From Nitrospinaceae bacterium (lineage in GTDB: Bacteria; UBA8248), in contig JABJAL010000055.1 of the NCBI GenBank assembly GCA_018669005.1, positions 1-55,771 on the forward strand: a stretch of DNA of 55,771 nt. Direction: 5' to 3'. How positions within the stretch are numbered: the stretch's first letter is position 1; each line of letters opens with the position of its first letter. The translations under genes and the position numbers were made by a program. This document shows positions 1 to 8,748 of this stretch, piece after piece. Under the pieces are notes generated by a model, which saw only the letters and a list, made by a program, of their open reading frames with translations, ran no database searches and was not told where the DNA came from.

Positions 1-76
1 CCCCCCTCCGGCGCCGCCTGCCGTCCCCGATATATCAGCTTTCACCGAACGACACCTCCAGGGATAAAGGAAATTC

Positions 77-2653
77 ATGAATAAAGTATTGGAAGCCATC
101 AAGGGGGTGTTCAAAACCTTACTCTCTCCCGAAATGGGCAAGCGAAGAGATATCCGGCCCGGTTTCCAGCGGGAGAATATCCCCGTCTGGCTCTGCCTGA
201 TGGCCCTCTACGTCATATACCAAGTCGCCCTGGGGGGCAGAACCTATGAACTCTTCGTTCCCGATCAGGCAGGGATGGCGTGGCTGAAAGTTCCTTTCCC
301 CGTCCTGAATTTTGCCGTTTCGGCAGGCATATTACTTTTTGCCACCGGCATTAGCCTTTTTCCTAAAAACACGGCTGTCCTCGGCGCCATCGCTTTTTCG
401 TTTTTCTATCTCTACGGGGCGGCCAGCAACGCGCCGGTCGATCTTCTCCTTGGCTTCGCTCAACCGCTGGCCTCATTCGTCCTCATACCAATTTTTGGTG
501 AAGGTTCAGAGGAAACCTTTACCACCATGTGGGAAACCCTCCACTTTCCGGGCCTAGGATTTTATGCCTTTCATGTTTATCTGCCCTTTTATATCTTTTT
601 CACCTCTATCCTCGCGTTCCTCCATTACCCGGCAGGCAAAAACTCCCCGCGCCACCGCCCCTCGTGGGTTGATGTCGTTCTTTGTGTGGTGACGATCGTC
701 TACACCCTCGAGTACATGATCAACTTCGAGGACAGGGGCGACCGCTCGGGCATGATTCAGTGGTCAGATGTCCTCTTCGGGGCGATGTGTTTTTTAGCCA
801 CTATCGAATTATGCCGCCGGGTGCTGGGCTGGGTGCTGCCCACGCTGGCCATTTTCTTTTTTATCTATAATCTGACGGGCCCCTACTTTCCGGGTAAGCT
901 GGCCCACAATGGTTTTTCGGTCAACGAAACCCTCGCCTTCATCTATGGAAACGAGGGCATCTACGGTCTCATCGCCAACGTATATGCAAGCTACGTTTTT
1001 CTCTTCGTCGCCTTCGGCGTTTTTCTCGAAAAAACGAAAGTCGGCGATGTATTTGTTGATTTAGCATTCGCTCTGGTGGGTCGCCTAAGGGGTGGGCCGG
1101 CCAAGGCATCGGTCATATCTAGCGGCCTCGTCGGCTCGGTCGTGGGAAGCGGCGCCGCCAACATCGTCATCACGGGCACCTTCACGATCCCCCTGATGAA
1201 GCGCGCAGGTTTTCGTCCCCACTACGCCGCCGCCGTCGAAACGGTCTCCTCGGTCGGAGGCCAGCTCATGCCCCCGGTCATGGGCTCGGCCGTTTTTCTG
1301 GTGGCCGCGTTTACTGAAACCGACTACGGCTATATCGCGATCGTCTCACTCGTACCTGCTCTCATGTACTACTTCTCGGTCTATATGTCGGTTCATTTTC
1401 AGGCCGGGCGAATGGGGATTCACGGCCTGCCCAAGGAAGAGCTTCCCGCTCTGGGGGCGCTCCTTAAAAAAGACGGCTATCTACTCCTCCCGGTGGTTCT
1501 GCTCATCTGCCGCCTCATCATCGGGCGCTCGCCCTTTGACGCCGCACTATGGTCGATTCTCCTGGCGCTCGTGCTGGGCATGTTTCGGGAAGACACCCGC
1601 CTTATCGCCCTGCCGCCGCTGCTTGCCCGCCCGCTCGGGCTTGAGCACTGGAGTACATCAAGCGACAAACAAAAACTTCTGGAAGAAAAAGCCGAGGAAA
1701 GCGAAAGTGAAGCCAATCAAGTTTGGGAAACATCCTCAAGGGGCCTCCTTGGGGGAAACTGGATGTTGCTCGCAGGGGCCGCCCTGTGGGCCATCCTGCC
1801 CGCCTTTGGCTTCGGCGGGGGCGAATCTCTCTTCTGGGCGCTGGTGGTGACGGGCCTGCTCGCCTCCCCTCGCCTGATGGATGCATTCGAGAAGGCGGCG
1901 CTCAACTCGCTCATCATCGGGGCCACGGTCGGGGTCATGGGCGCCGTCTTGGCGGGTGTTGCACTGCCTGGCCTTGGCCTTAAATTTTCATCCCTCGTTG
2001 TGGGCTATTCGGGGATACTCCGGGAAACTTTCGGCTGGGTGGGCTCCGAGCTTCCGATGGCGATTTTACTATGCGCGCTGGCGAGCTATGTCCTCGGGAT
2101 GGGTATGACGATCACGGCGAGTTATGTGCTGCTCTCGATTCTCGCCGTCCCGGCGCTGGTGGAGTTGAACGTTCCTCTCGTCAACGCTCATTTGATGATT
2201 GTCTGGTTGAGTCTAGACGCCGCGCTGACCCCACCCTTCGCCCTGGGCTCGTTTATCTCGGCAGGACTTGCGGGGGCGAATCCGATACGAACGGGATTTG
2301 CGGGCCTTAAACTCGCGAAGGTGCTCTACATCATGCCCTTCCTCATGGCCTACACGCCGATACTCATGAATCCGGGCACCCCCTGGTGGGAGATAGGATT
2401 GGTCTGGGTGTCAGGCTTCACGGGTCTTTTCTGCACCTCGGCGGCACTTGAGGGCTATATGCGGCGGGACCTCACGATACCCGAACGTGTTCTCTTCGGT
2501 TTCGCAGGAGCGCTGCTGTTCTTCCACGTTGGATGGATGAAAATCACCGGGACGCTACTTCTTGCCTTGGGCGCGGGCCGCCAGTACCTCACCGGCGAGG
2601 CGGGCAAAGCCATCTCCGCGCGGGCAGGAGCCGAGGCTTCCGCCGAAGGGTGA
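77..2653 (+). CDS. Fused TRAP transporter permease (TAXI-type, DctQ-DctM fusion)
   Basis: This is a polytopic inner-membrane permease for a tripartite ATP-independent periplasmic transporter, which imports organic acids using an ion gradient and a periplasmic receptor. The 858 residues fit the fused 4TM/12TM TAXI class. The N-terminal third has DctQ-like helices. The DctM signature lies at about residues 335-380 (GGPAKASVISSGLVGS, then TGTFTIPLMKRAGF), and a second re-entrant motif (GMGMTITASYVLL) is near residue 675. AAAGGA precedes the ATG at good spacing. The oddity is a charged, Glu/Lys/Ser-rich linker at about residues 530-560 between the two membrane halves. The periplasmic receptor gene is not in the window and may lie just upstream. 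The substrate cannot be told from sequence. Confidence 0.93.
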   Translation: MNKVLEAIKGVFKTLLSPEMGKRRDIRPGFQRENIPVWLCLMALYVIYQVALGGRTYELFVPDQAGMAWLKVPFPVLNFAVSAGILLFATGISLFPKNTAVLGAIAFSFFYLYGAASNAPVDLLLGFAQPLASFVLIPIFGEGSEETFTTMWETLHFPGLGFYAFHVYLPFYIFFTSILAFLHYPAGKNSPRHRPSWVDVVLCVVTIVYTLEYMINFEDRGDRSGMIQWSDVLFGAMCFLATIELCRRVLGWVLPTLAIFFFIYNLTGPYFPGKLAHNGFSVNETLAFIYGNEGIYGLIANVYASYVFLFVAFGVFLEKTKVGDVFVDLAFALVGRLRGGPAKASVISSGLVGSVVGSGAANIVITGTFTIPLMKRAGFRPHYAAAVETVSSVGGQLMPPVMGSAVFLVAAFTETDYGYIAIVSLVPALMYYFSVYMSVHFQAGRMGIHGLPKEELPALGALLKKDGYLLLPVVLLICRLIIGRSPFDAALWSILLALVLGMFREDTRLIALPPLLARPLGLEHWSTSSDKQKLLEEKAEESESEANQVWETSSRGLLGGNWMLLAGAALWAILPAFGFGGGESLFWALVVTGLLASPRLMDAFEKAALNSLIIGATVGVMGAVLAGVALPGLGLKFSSLVVGYSGILRETFGWVGSELPMAILLCALASYVLGMGMTITASYVLLSILAVPALVELNVPLVNAHLMIVWLSLDAALTPPFALGSFISAGLAGANPIRTGFAGLKLAKVLYIMPFLMAYTPILMNPGTPWWEIGLVWVSGFTGLFCTSAALEGYMRRDLTIPERVLFGFAGALLFFHVGWMKITGTLLLALGAGRQYLTGEAGKAISARAGAEASAEG

Positions 2654-2757
2654 GCCACCGAGGGGTGAGTATTTCTTGTTCCCTTCTAAGTGAACGATAT
2701 ACCCCCTCTCGGGGAAATCCCTCATCGTTGAATTGTTGCTCGCTTTCCACCGATTTT

Positions 2758-3555
2758 CTAGTAAAGAGCGTCAATCACAATCTCCGCAGGTTCTCGCTCC
2801 CGCGGAGATTGGTCGCTCCGGTCGCCGTCCAACAACTCAGGAGCACCATTCACCTCTTCTGACACTGCTAGAGATGGTGCTTGAATCTCGTTCTCTTCGG
2901 CAAGAAATTTCTCGCTCTTTTCGAGTGCATTGGCCTCATTCCACTCTTCGCTCTTAGGCTCTTCCGCAATGAGTGGAATTTCAGAACCCGCAATTGAAGA
3001 AGGAGCCGAACTCCTCTCATCCAGCCATGAAAAAAAACTAAACCCCACGACAAACGCCACTAACGCCGAGTACGTAACAGCGTTTCCCGCAAAAACCGCG
3101 GCATCCAGTTGCTCGGTGCTGATTTCGCCCAGAAAGAGTCCTGCGACCCATCCCTCGATAAACCAGGAAAGGAAAAAACAAACGAAAAGCAGCGCACAAA
3201 TACTGACCGTTATTCGTAATAGGGAATGATTTGGATAACTCATCAGCGTAGCGATTGCCGACGTCATCCCCGGCAAGATCCCTAATGACAAAACCAAAAT
3301 CCATGATAGGGGAACTCCCACAATGCTGGAGACGACGTTGGCGGAGGCAACCACAAGTATCGAATAGGCGGCTGAAGTGCCCAGAAACGCCCAGAGCACA
3401 TACGACTCGATGGCGATGACCGGAATCAAGGCAACCACCATCAGGGGAAGCGACCAAAAGAGCAATGGAATCGCCATGTTCGCCTCCGCCTGAGGCGGAG
3501 CCAAAAATAAAGCTGCACTCAGGAACAACAGCGCTCGTGTCATATTAAGAATCAT
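2758..3555 (-). CDS. Putative exported/membrane protein, unknown function
   Basis: I do not recognise a family. The start is set at the ATG preceded by GGGGGGATAGGAAA; a longer frame would run into the upstream hydrolase gene. The protein (265 aa) begins with a hydrophobic leader (MILNMTRALLFLSAALFLAP) ending near an Ala-Glu-Ala site. Four or five further hydrophobic segments follow up to about residue 180. A hydrophilic acidic tail then runs to the end, rich in Glu, Ser and Ala. It lies 20 bases downstream of the dienelactone-hydrolase-like gene on the same strand, so it is probably co-transcribed and under the same TetR control. Confidence 0.7.
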   Translation of the reverse strand: MILNMTRALLFLSAALFLAPPQAEANMAIPLLFWSLPLMVVALIPVIAIESYVLWAFLGTSAAYSILVVASANVVSSIVGVPLSWILVLSLGILPGMTSAIATLMSYPNHSLLRITVSICALLFVCFFLSWFIEGWVAGLFLGEISTEQLDAAVFAGNAVTYSALVAFVVGFSFFSWLDERSSAPSSIAGSEIPLIAEEPKSEEWNEANALEKSEKFLAEENEIQAPSLAVSEEVNGAPELLDGDRSDQSPREREPAEIVIDALY

Positions 3556-3575
3556 TTTCCTATCCCCCCTACCGC

Positions 3576-4577
3576 TTAAGGCCCGAATACGCGGCCTACA
3601 AAATTTTTGACATCGATCATCGTCTTTGCTCTGGCCGCAGGGTTTTGGCCAGCCAGCACCCCTCGTGTCGCACATCTGGATAGAGCCAGTCTGCGGTTAT
3701 CGAGAGAGTCCAGGGGAATCCCCGTGGTCTTCTCAACAGTGATCCCGTCCGGCTGAACCTCGAACCGGCACTTCGTGATGTTGAAAGCCCGCTCGATACG
3801 GTGCACAGGCTGGTCGCTGTCAAAGGCATGATGCGCACCCGGGTAGACCGTAATTTGCGCGTCATAGCCTGTTGCTCGCAGAGCCTCCATGAGTTCGACG
3901 CACGGTGCCGTCGGGGTCCATTTGTCGAGCTCACCGCCTAGGATCAGTATCGGCGCCCCTGAAAAAGTAAGCGGCCGGAACATCCCGCACGGCGGGTAGA
4001 GCGGAAGGTGCAAAGCGAACTTCGCCGCTCCGCCCAACCCAGCCTTACGGAGGGGCTCCCATGCGGTGAAGAGCGCAACACCCCCTCCCTTCGACGTTCC
4101 CATGATGCCAATCCGATCCGGGTCGATCCGGGGATGGGTCATTAAAAGCTTCAGCGCATGGAATGCGTCCGAAACCATCATCGCCTCGGTGACGGAGACC
4201 TGCTCGCCGATGGTGGATTCCACCCCTCTCGGTATGAAGCTGTCGGTCCTGAAGGTGGCGATGCCCTTCCTATTAAACTCCCGGAGGTAGCGCTCGTGGT
4301 TGGGATGCCATCCTCCGCTTCCGTGCACGAAGACCATGGCCGGGACCTTTCCATTTTTCCCTTTAGGAATTTCGAGGTCCCCGAACACCGTTACCCGACG
4401 GTCGTTTCCGCTCCCGTCGAGGATGTGCCCGAAGTCATAAGGACTCGTGCTTTCAAAATGAATCTTCCCGATCTCACCACCTGCAAGGGATTCGTAAATC
4501 TTCGTTGGCTGCGCCTCGGCGGCTACGGCCATTGATACGGCGAACCCTCCCGCTAGCACCATTCCCATCCATTTCAT
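3576..4577 (-). CDS. Exported dienelactone hydrolase-like alpha/beta hydrolase
   Basis: This is a secreted or periplasmic serine hydrolase of the dienelactone hydrolase / prolyl-oligopeptidase-like clan. A signal peptide ends at about residue 22 (VAAEA-QPT). The oxyanion region is MVFVHGSGGWHPN. The nucleophile elbow is MGTSKGGG, giving a GxSxGG-type serine. The acid is in LGGELDKWTP and the catalytic His in YPGAHHAFD. The length of 333 aa is usual for the clan. The gene sits just downstream of a TetR gene, with an inverted repeat between the two that matches a second repeat in front of the TetR gene, so repression by that regulator is likely. The natural ester substrate is unknown. Confidence 0.85.
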   Translation of the reverse strand: MKWMGMVLAGGFAVSMAVAAEAQPTKIYESLAGGEIGKIHFESTSPYDFGHILDGSGNDRRVTVFGDLEIPKGKNGKVPAMVFVHGSGGWHPNHERYLREFNRKGIATFRTDSFIPRGVESTIGEQVSVTEAMMVSDAFHALKLLMTHPRIDPDRIGIMGTSKGGGVALFTAWEPLRKAGLGGAAKFALHLPLYPPCGMFRPLTFSGAPILILGGELDKWTPTAPCVELMEALRATGYDAQITVYPGAHHAFDSDQPVHRIERAFNITKCRFEVQPDGITVEKTTGIPLDSLDNRRLALSRCATRGVLAGQNPAARAKTMIDVKNFVGRVFGP

Positions 4578-4592
4578 TTTTTATCCCTCCAT

Positions 4593-4616
4593 TTAAGTGA
4601 ACAAACACTCACTTAA
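4593..4616. promoter_or_regulatory. Probable TetR operator O1 (TTAAGTGA-N8-TCACTTAA)
   Basis: This is a perfect 8+8 inverted repeat with an 8-base spacer in the gap between the TetR stop codon and the hydrolase start. Its core AGTGA-N8-TCACT is identical in half-site and spacing to the repeat at 5218-5235 upstream of the TetR gene. Spacers in both copies begin ACA. The size and symmetry are typical of TetR-family operators. Confidence 0.8.
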
Positions 4617-4630
4617 CGTCCAAAAAAATT

Positions 4631-5200
4631 CTAGCCCTTCACCACCTTCCAAGCGGTCACGACTAATACATCAGACAACTCCACTAAACTCTCATTAATC
4701 TCCCCGTACACTCTGGCGGTCGCCACCTGGAGAACAACGCCCGCCACCATCGAAGCCACCAGATGTGGATTCCGCTCGGGAATTTCCCCTCCTGCCATCC
4801 CATCCGCAATGACCTTCACAAGGATATTCAACGCATGAGGGTCCTTGGGCTCCACGAACGAAGCCTGAGTATGACGAGCGTGAAGAAAAAGATAGCTGAA
4901 GAGAATCGGGTCCTTGTCAAAAAAGGCACAAAAGTGCCGGACCATCGCTTCAATTTTTTTTCTGGTTCCACTCAGCTCCTTCTGGAAGCGGTCGAACTCC
5001 CGGGAAAAACTCGCAAAATTTTTCGAAAAAAGACTTCTTGCCAGTTCTTCTTTGCTGGCGTAGTGACGGTACATAGTCCCTTCAGCGATGCCGGCGGCCG
5101 AGGAAATGTCGCGGATGGTGGCCTCAGCAATTCCCTTCTCAACAAAGAGGCGAAGGGCGATCCTTTCGATTTTCTCTTTGGTTTTTGTTCCGTCTCGCAT
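4631..5200 (-). CDS. TetR/AcrR-family transcriptional regulator
   Basis: This 189-aa protein has the usual length and plan of TetR repressors. The N-terminal helix-turn-helix is clear at about residues 10-55 (ALRLFVEKGIAEATIRDI, then GIAEGTMYRHYASKEEL). A helical ligand-binding and dimerisation domain follows. Matching inverted repeats lie in front of this gene (5218-5235) and in front of the downstream hydrolase (4593-4616). I infer autoregulation and control of the hydrolase/membrane-protein pair. The ligand is unknown, but an ester or aromatic product related to the hydrolase substrate would fit. Confidence 0.92.
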   Translation of the reverse strand: MRDGTKTKEKIERIALRLFVEKGIAEATIRDISSAAGIAEGTMYRHYASKEELARSLFSKNFASFSREFDRFQKELSGTRKKIEAMVRHFCAFFDKDPILFSYLFLHARHTQASFVEPKDPHALNILVKVIADGMAGGEIPERNPHLVASMVAGVVLQVATARVYGEINESLVELSDVLVVTAWKVVKG

Positions 5201-5217
5201 GAGCCTCGCCTTTAATG

Positions 5218-5264
5218 AGTGAACATTTATTCACTAATATAAGATTGAGGCCCACTCTCGTCAA
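5218..5264 (-). promoter_or_regulatory. TetR-gene promoter with overlapping operator O2
   Basis: On the minus strand a sigma70-like promoter reads TTGACG (5259-5264), a 17-base spacer, then TATATT (5236-5241). The operator AGTGA-N8-TCACT (5218-5235) abuts the -10 box and covers the expected transcription start. This is the ideal geometry for autorepression by the TetR protein encoded immediately downstream. Confidence 0.82.
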
Positions 5265-5346
5265 GTATTTTTTCGATCTTGATAAGATTAAGATAAAAGA
5301 CATTAATTCAATAAGATATGACTATGAGCTGCCATCCTGCAGGTCT

Positions 5347-6111
5347 TCAACCCTCTTTTAATTCCACACATAGCATCTCGACCGTCCCGATAAGCCGCTC
5401 AATATCGGCGGGCTCTGAGAGACGGTGGTCGCCACCCTTGATGAGGTTGAGCGACACGTCCTCACTCTCAAGCATGCCCATGAGTTTTCGAGACACTTCC
5501 CATGGAACGGATTCATCTTCAACGCCATGAATGAGCCGAACCGGGCATTTAATGTCGATAGGCGCACGCAGGAGAAGGTGGCGTCTTCCCTCCTCGATAA
5601 GTTTCATCGTGATGGGATAGCCCGCCTCGTCGTACTCAGAGGGGCGGGTCAAGCTTCCTTTCTCTGCAATCTCGCGCCGCGCACCCTCGGGCAGCGCCTC
5701 CCAAATGAGATCTTCTGTGAAATCAGGCGCGGCTGCCACGCCAACCAGACCGCACACCCGCTCGGGGCGCGCCAGAGCGGCAAGGCACATGATCCAGCCT
5801 CCCATGCTTGAGCCCACAAGTACCTGGGGCCCCTCGGCCACTTCGTCGAGCACAGCCACGGCATCCTCGGCCCACTCACCGATTGTTCCCTCCTCAAAGG
5901 CGCCCGATGAGATTCCATGCCCAGTGTAGTCAAAGCGAATGAAGCGCCGTCCCGCTGCGAAGCAGTACGCTGCCAGCGCCGAGGCCTTGGTCCCGCTCAT
6001 GTCCGAGTGAAATCCCCCCAGGAAAACAACACCCGGCCCATTTCCACTGAATTTTTCATAGGCGATGCGACCGCCGCCGCTTGCTCGACCGGCCAACTCG
6101 ATAAATTCCAT
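5347..6111 (-). CDS. Alpha/beta hydrolase (ABHD10-like)
   Basis: This is a cytosolic alpha/beta hydrolase of 254 aa. The oxyanion segment is VVFLGGFHSDMSG. The nucleophile elbow is VLVGSSMGGW, the acid is in HGVEDESVPW and the His in KGGDHRLSEP. The FLGGFxSDMxGxKA pattern resembles the ABHD10 / mycophenolic acyl-glucuronide esterase branch, as I remember it. The frame opens GTG-ATG; I chose the ATG, although the GTG one codon earlier is equally possible. It is followed after about 50 bases (in the direction of transcription, beyond 5347) by no gene on the same strand. It may be co-transcribed with the two minus-strand genes at 6153-7130. Confidence 0.85.
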   Translation of the reverse strand: MEFIELAGRASGGGRIAYEKFSGNGPGVVFLGGFHSDMSGTKASALAAYCFAAGRRFIRFDYTGHGISSGAFEEGTIGEWAEDAVAVLDEVAEGPQVLVGSSMGGWIMCLAALARPERVCGLVGVAAAPDFTEDLIWEALPEGARREIAEKGSLTRPSEYDEAGYPITMKLIEEGRRHLLLRAPIDIKCPVRLIHGVEDESVPWEVSRKLMGMLESEDVSLNLIKGGDHRLSEPADIERLIGTVEMLCVELKEG

Positions 6112-6152
6112 CACTTTTCTCTTCGTTCCTCGGGGCAGTCATCGGCCCCACA

Positions 6153-6557
6153 TTAATCTGCTTGGCCTTCTTCTTGCTCAGCGTCCCACTCGCGGAACAC
6201 CTCGTCGGCCAATTTGAGGGCACTTGCCGCCACCGGAAAGCCTCCATAGACAACCGAGGTGGCGATGACCTCCATAACGTCCTCCTTCTCCCACCCAAGA
6301 TTCAGCGCATTGCGAATATGGGGGCGCACCTCGGCGCGATCCAGCACAATGTTCGCCATCAGCGCGAGAAGCTGGCGCTGCTTTACGCTAAAACGCGGCC
6401 TGGCGTAAATCGTTCCATAGGAGAACTCGTTAATGTAGCGGAGCATTTCGGGGTCAAGATTTTCGATCATCGAAAGCCGCTCTTCCATCATGGGATTATC
6501 GCCCACCATCTGACGGCGAATTGCTGCACCCTTCTCATAAAGTTCGCTCCGCTCCAC
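6153..6557 (-). CDS. Carboxymuconolactone decarboxylase (AhpD-like) family protein
   Basis: This 134-aa protein belongs to the CMD/AhpD fold. The helical core shows VKQRQLLALMANIVLD, then RPHIRNALNLGWEKEDVMEV, which is the typical GxxxEEIxE-like helix, then SVVYGGFPVAASAL. No CxxC is present, so it is of the decarboxylase type rather than the peroxidase type. The start is GTG, with a strong AAAGGAGG at six bases. It lies in a minus-strand group with an FMN reductase upstream and an alpha/beta hydrolase downstream. That is a common setting for small catabolic enzymes. Confidence 0.85.
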   Translation of the reverse strand: MERSELYEKGAAIRRQMVGDNPMMEERLSMIENLDPEMLRYINEFSYGTIYARPRFSVKQRQLLALMANIVLDRAEVRPHIRNALNLGWEKEDVMEVIATSVVYGGFPVAASALKLADEVFREWDAEQEEGQAD

Positions 6558-6611
6558 AACACACCTCCTTTTAAAATTATCGAGAAAAATACTCGAATTC
6601 AGACAAAAAAA

Positions 6612-7130
6612 TTACTTCAGATGATCGAGAAGACCTCGCGCTAGGAAACGAAGGGCGGCCTCAACTTCCTCGTCGGTGCAATTCCCGTTTTCGTCAAATT
6701 TCTTGTGAATTCCGCCAATCGAAGCCTCTGTTGGCAAAACACTCGCCCCGATGTGAGTAAGTATGTGGCGCAAATGGTCTAGGGCATTGTCCGCACTGGG
6801 GCCCATGGCCACGCCGAGGATGGCGACACTCTTCCCTTCGAGGGTAGAGGGAAAACCCAGGTTGTCGATGATAAGTTTCATGGTGCTCGATATGCTGCCA
6901 TGGTACTCAGGGGTGGCGAAAAGAAGAGCGTCCGAGGACAGCACCAAATCCCTCAGTCGCTCCCCGTCATCCGGCGCACTCCCGTCACCCGGCAGTGGGA
7001 AATTCCATTCGCCCACCCGTACAACTTCAACCTCGGCGGCGCCTTTTAGCTCATCTAGCGCTATGGCAAGCGCCTTGTCCGTGTTGTTAGCCTCCCGGCG
7101 GCTACCACTTATGACAACAATTCTCGACAT
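6612..7130 (-). CDS. NADPH-dependent FMN reductase family protein
   Basis: This is a flavodoxin-fold oxidoreductase of 172 aa. The phosphate-binding loop is ISGSRREANNTDKAL near residues 7-20. The second FMN contact is ATPEYHGSISSTMKLIIDNL at about residues 74-93. A further Gly-rich element (VAILGVAMGPSADNAL) completes the SsuE/azoreductase-like pattern. GGAGGAAG stands before the ATG. It probably transfers electrons from NAD(P)H to FMN or quinone-type acceptors. Its exact partner is unknown; the CMD-family gene follows 54 bases downstream. Confidence 0.9.
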   Translation of the reverse strand: MSRIVVISGSRREANNTDKALAIALDELKGAAEVEVVRVGEWNFPLPGDGSAPDDGERLRDLVLSSDALLFATPEYHGSISSTMKLIIDNLGFPSTLEGKSVAILGVAMGPSADNALDHLRHILTHIGASVLPTEASIGGIHKKFDENGNCTDEEVEAALRFLARGLLDHLK

Positions 7131-7270
7131 GCTTCCTCCCCGGACCAGGTGCGGTTCAACCCGGCCAGCCTTGTAGGTATAATGGCAATGTAATTAGAGA
7201 ACACGTATCCGATCTATAACACGAATCAGGGGGCATGGTCGCACCACGCCAAACGCCCGCAAGGACTTCC

Positions 7271-8062
7271 ATGAAAACCGAATTGTCATCCACAACCCTC
7301 AGAACGTTTTCGCCCACAGCGCTAGCCGAGGCCGCCGAGCACATGGGGTATGACGCCGTCGAAATTTGGTCCGAGCTTTTGTGGGAGTCGGGTGAGGACA
7401 TGGCAGCGCTGGAAAATTCCATTAGGGACAAGAATCTGCTTCTGTCGATCCACGGGCCAAGCCGCGACATAAATGTCACCTCGCTGAACCGGGGCATCCG
7501 CCGCGAATCGAGGGAGCAGTACATGAAGAGCCTTGAGGACGCCGCGCGCATGGGGGCCGAGCTCGTAAACCTTCACCCTGGCGCGTTTTCAGGCTCGCAC
7601 GATAAGGCCGAAACTTTTATTCCCGAAATGACGGACTACGCGGGCGAGCTTGCCGAGGCGGCGGGCAGGCTGGGAGTGCGCGTCGCACTTGAGGTGATGG
7701 AAGTGCGCACCGGCGAGTTTATGACGGATATTCCTACGGCGGCAGACATCGCCCGCAAGGTGAATAATCCTGTCTTTGGTATCACGGTGGACCTGGCCCA
7801 CCTACTCTCAAGCCGGGTGCCCATCGAATTAAACGAAAATGAACCGCAAATCTTTCACATCCACATCAGTGGCTCGACCAAGGAGCGGGTTCATGTTCCC
7901 CTCACCGAGGGCATATATGACCTTGGGGCTCCGCAGCTGGAAATCTCAAATTTCTTCGGCGGCATCTGCGCCATCGAGAGCTATACTTCGGGTCGCGAAA
8001 TGGCGTCAGCCGAGGAAAATCTCACCGAGTTCAGACGATTGCGGGCTGAACCCATGCGCTAA
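7271..8062 (+). CDS. Sugar phosphate isomerase/epimerase-like TIM barrel
   Basis: This is an AP-endonuclease-2/xylose-isomerase-like TIM barrel of 263 aa. Strand-end motifs appear in order: VEIW, LLSIHGPS, LVNLHPGAF, ALEVME, ITVDLAHLL, FHIHISGS and AIESY. The His, Glu and Asp residues at strand ends fit the metal site of the family. I prefer the ATG at 7271, which has AAGGA six bases ahead, over the one at 7235. The reaction (isomerase, epimerase or nuclease-like) cannot be assigned. It is transcribed away from the FMN reductase gene. Confidence 0.82.
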   Translation: MKTELSSTTLRTFSPTALAEAAEHMGYDAVEIWSELLWESGEDMAALENSIRDKNLLLSIHGPSRDINVTSLNRGIRRESREQYMKSLEDAARMGAELVNLHPGAFSGSHDKAETFIPEMTDYAGELAEAAGRLGVRVALEVMEVRTGEFMTDIPTAADIARKVNNPVFGITVDLAHLLSSRVPIELNENEPQIFHIHISGSTKERVHVPLTEGIYDLGAPQLEISNFFGGICAIESYTSGREMASAEENLTEFRRLRAEPMR

Positions 8063-8070
8063 GAAATCGA

Positions 8071-8412
8071 CTATTTCTTTCGGCCCCTCTTTTTTTTCTT
8101 TTTATCTTTCTTTTCTTTTTTTTCATCATCGTCGTCGTCTTTTTCTTTTTTGCCTCTCTTTGATTTTTTATCTTTATTCTTCTTCCCCTTCTTCCCCTTC
8201 TTCCCCTTCTCGTCATCATCATCGTCGTCTTTTTTTGATTTTTCGCCACGCTTGGAAAAACCGGGGGGCTCGCTCTCGCCCTTCCAACCTTTTTTCTCGC
8301 CCTTGCTCCAACCAGGAGGATTTCCCTTGCCTCTGCCAGCCGCGAAAGCGGGAATAGTACCCGAAAGAGCAAAAGCCAGGACAACGAGCCAGACACCTAT
8401 CCATCTAATCAT
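8071..8412 (-). CDS. Exported Lys/Asp-rich low-complexity protein
   Basis: This 113-aa protein starts at the ATG preceded by AAGGAG. A clear signal peptide (MIRWIGVWLVVLAFALSG, then PAFAA) is followed by GRGKGNPPGWSKGEKKGW and EPPGFSKRGEK. The Pro-Pro-Gly-x-x-Lys-Gly style is seen in many small exported bacterial proteins. The rest alternates Asp blocks (5-6 Asp) with Lys/Gly blocks, roughly as a two-fold repeat. It is polyampholytic and surely disordered. The function is unknown; metal, polyanion or cell-wall binding are possibilities only. Confidence 0.7.
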   Translation of the reverse strand: MIRWIGVWLVVLAFALSGTIPAFAAGRGKGNPPGWSKGEKKGWKGESEPPGFSKRGEKSKKDDDDDDEKGKKGKKGKKNKDKKSKRGKKEKDDDDDEKKEKKDKKKKKRGRKK

Positions 8413-8748
8413 GAAAATTCTCCTTGAATGAAATATGGAACATACCAAAACCAAACGACGCCAATATCACCCATTACAGCAGGAAAGGAAACCTTTTTTT
8501 CGTCTATCAGTGTCCCCCATCACTCCTGGATGCGCCTCCGGGGCAACCATGATATTCTTTCTTAATTCATCAAATCTTATATAAAAAAATTTATCGTGGG
8601 CCATTTGCGCCGGCAAGATGCCTGATACCACTTCAGCCTTGGCGGCACAGCACAAATTCTCACTTACCGAGCGAATCGAAATTCGGTAAATACTTCCCTT
8701 TTATATTTACTAGCCAAATCCACGCCAACCCTTACACAGGAGAATATT
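8413..8748. other. Intergenic region, no gene seen
   Basis: This 336-base gap is more AT-rich than its neighbours and presumably holds promoters for the divergent genes on either side. A 62-codon minus-strand frame (8467-8655) has no convincing start signal or family resemblance. I see no RNA gene or repeat here. Confidence 0.5.

Noticed and set aside
8467-8655. Possible 62-aa minus-strand gene
   Set aside because: No Shine-Dalgarno, no recognisable motif, and it lies in an AT-rich gap.
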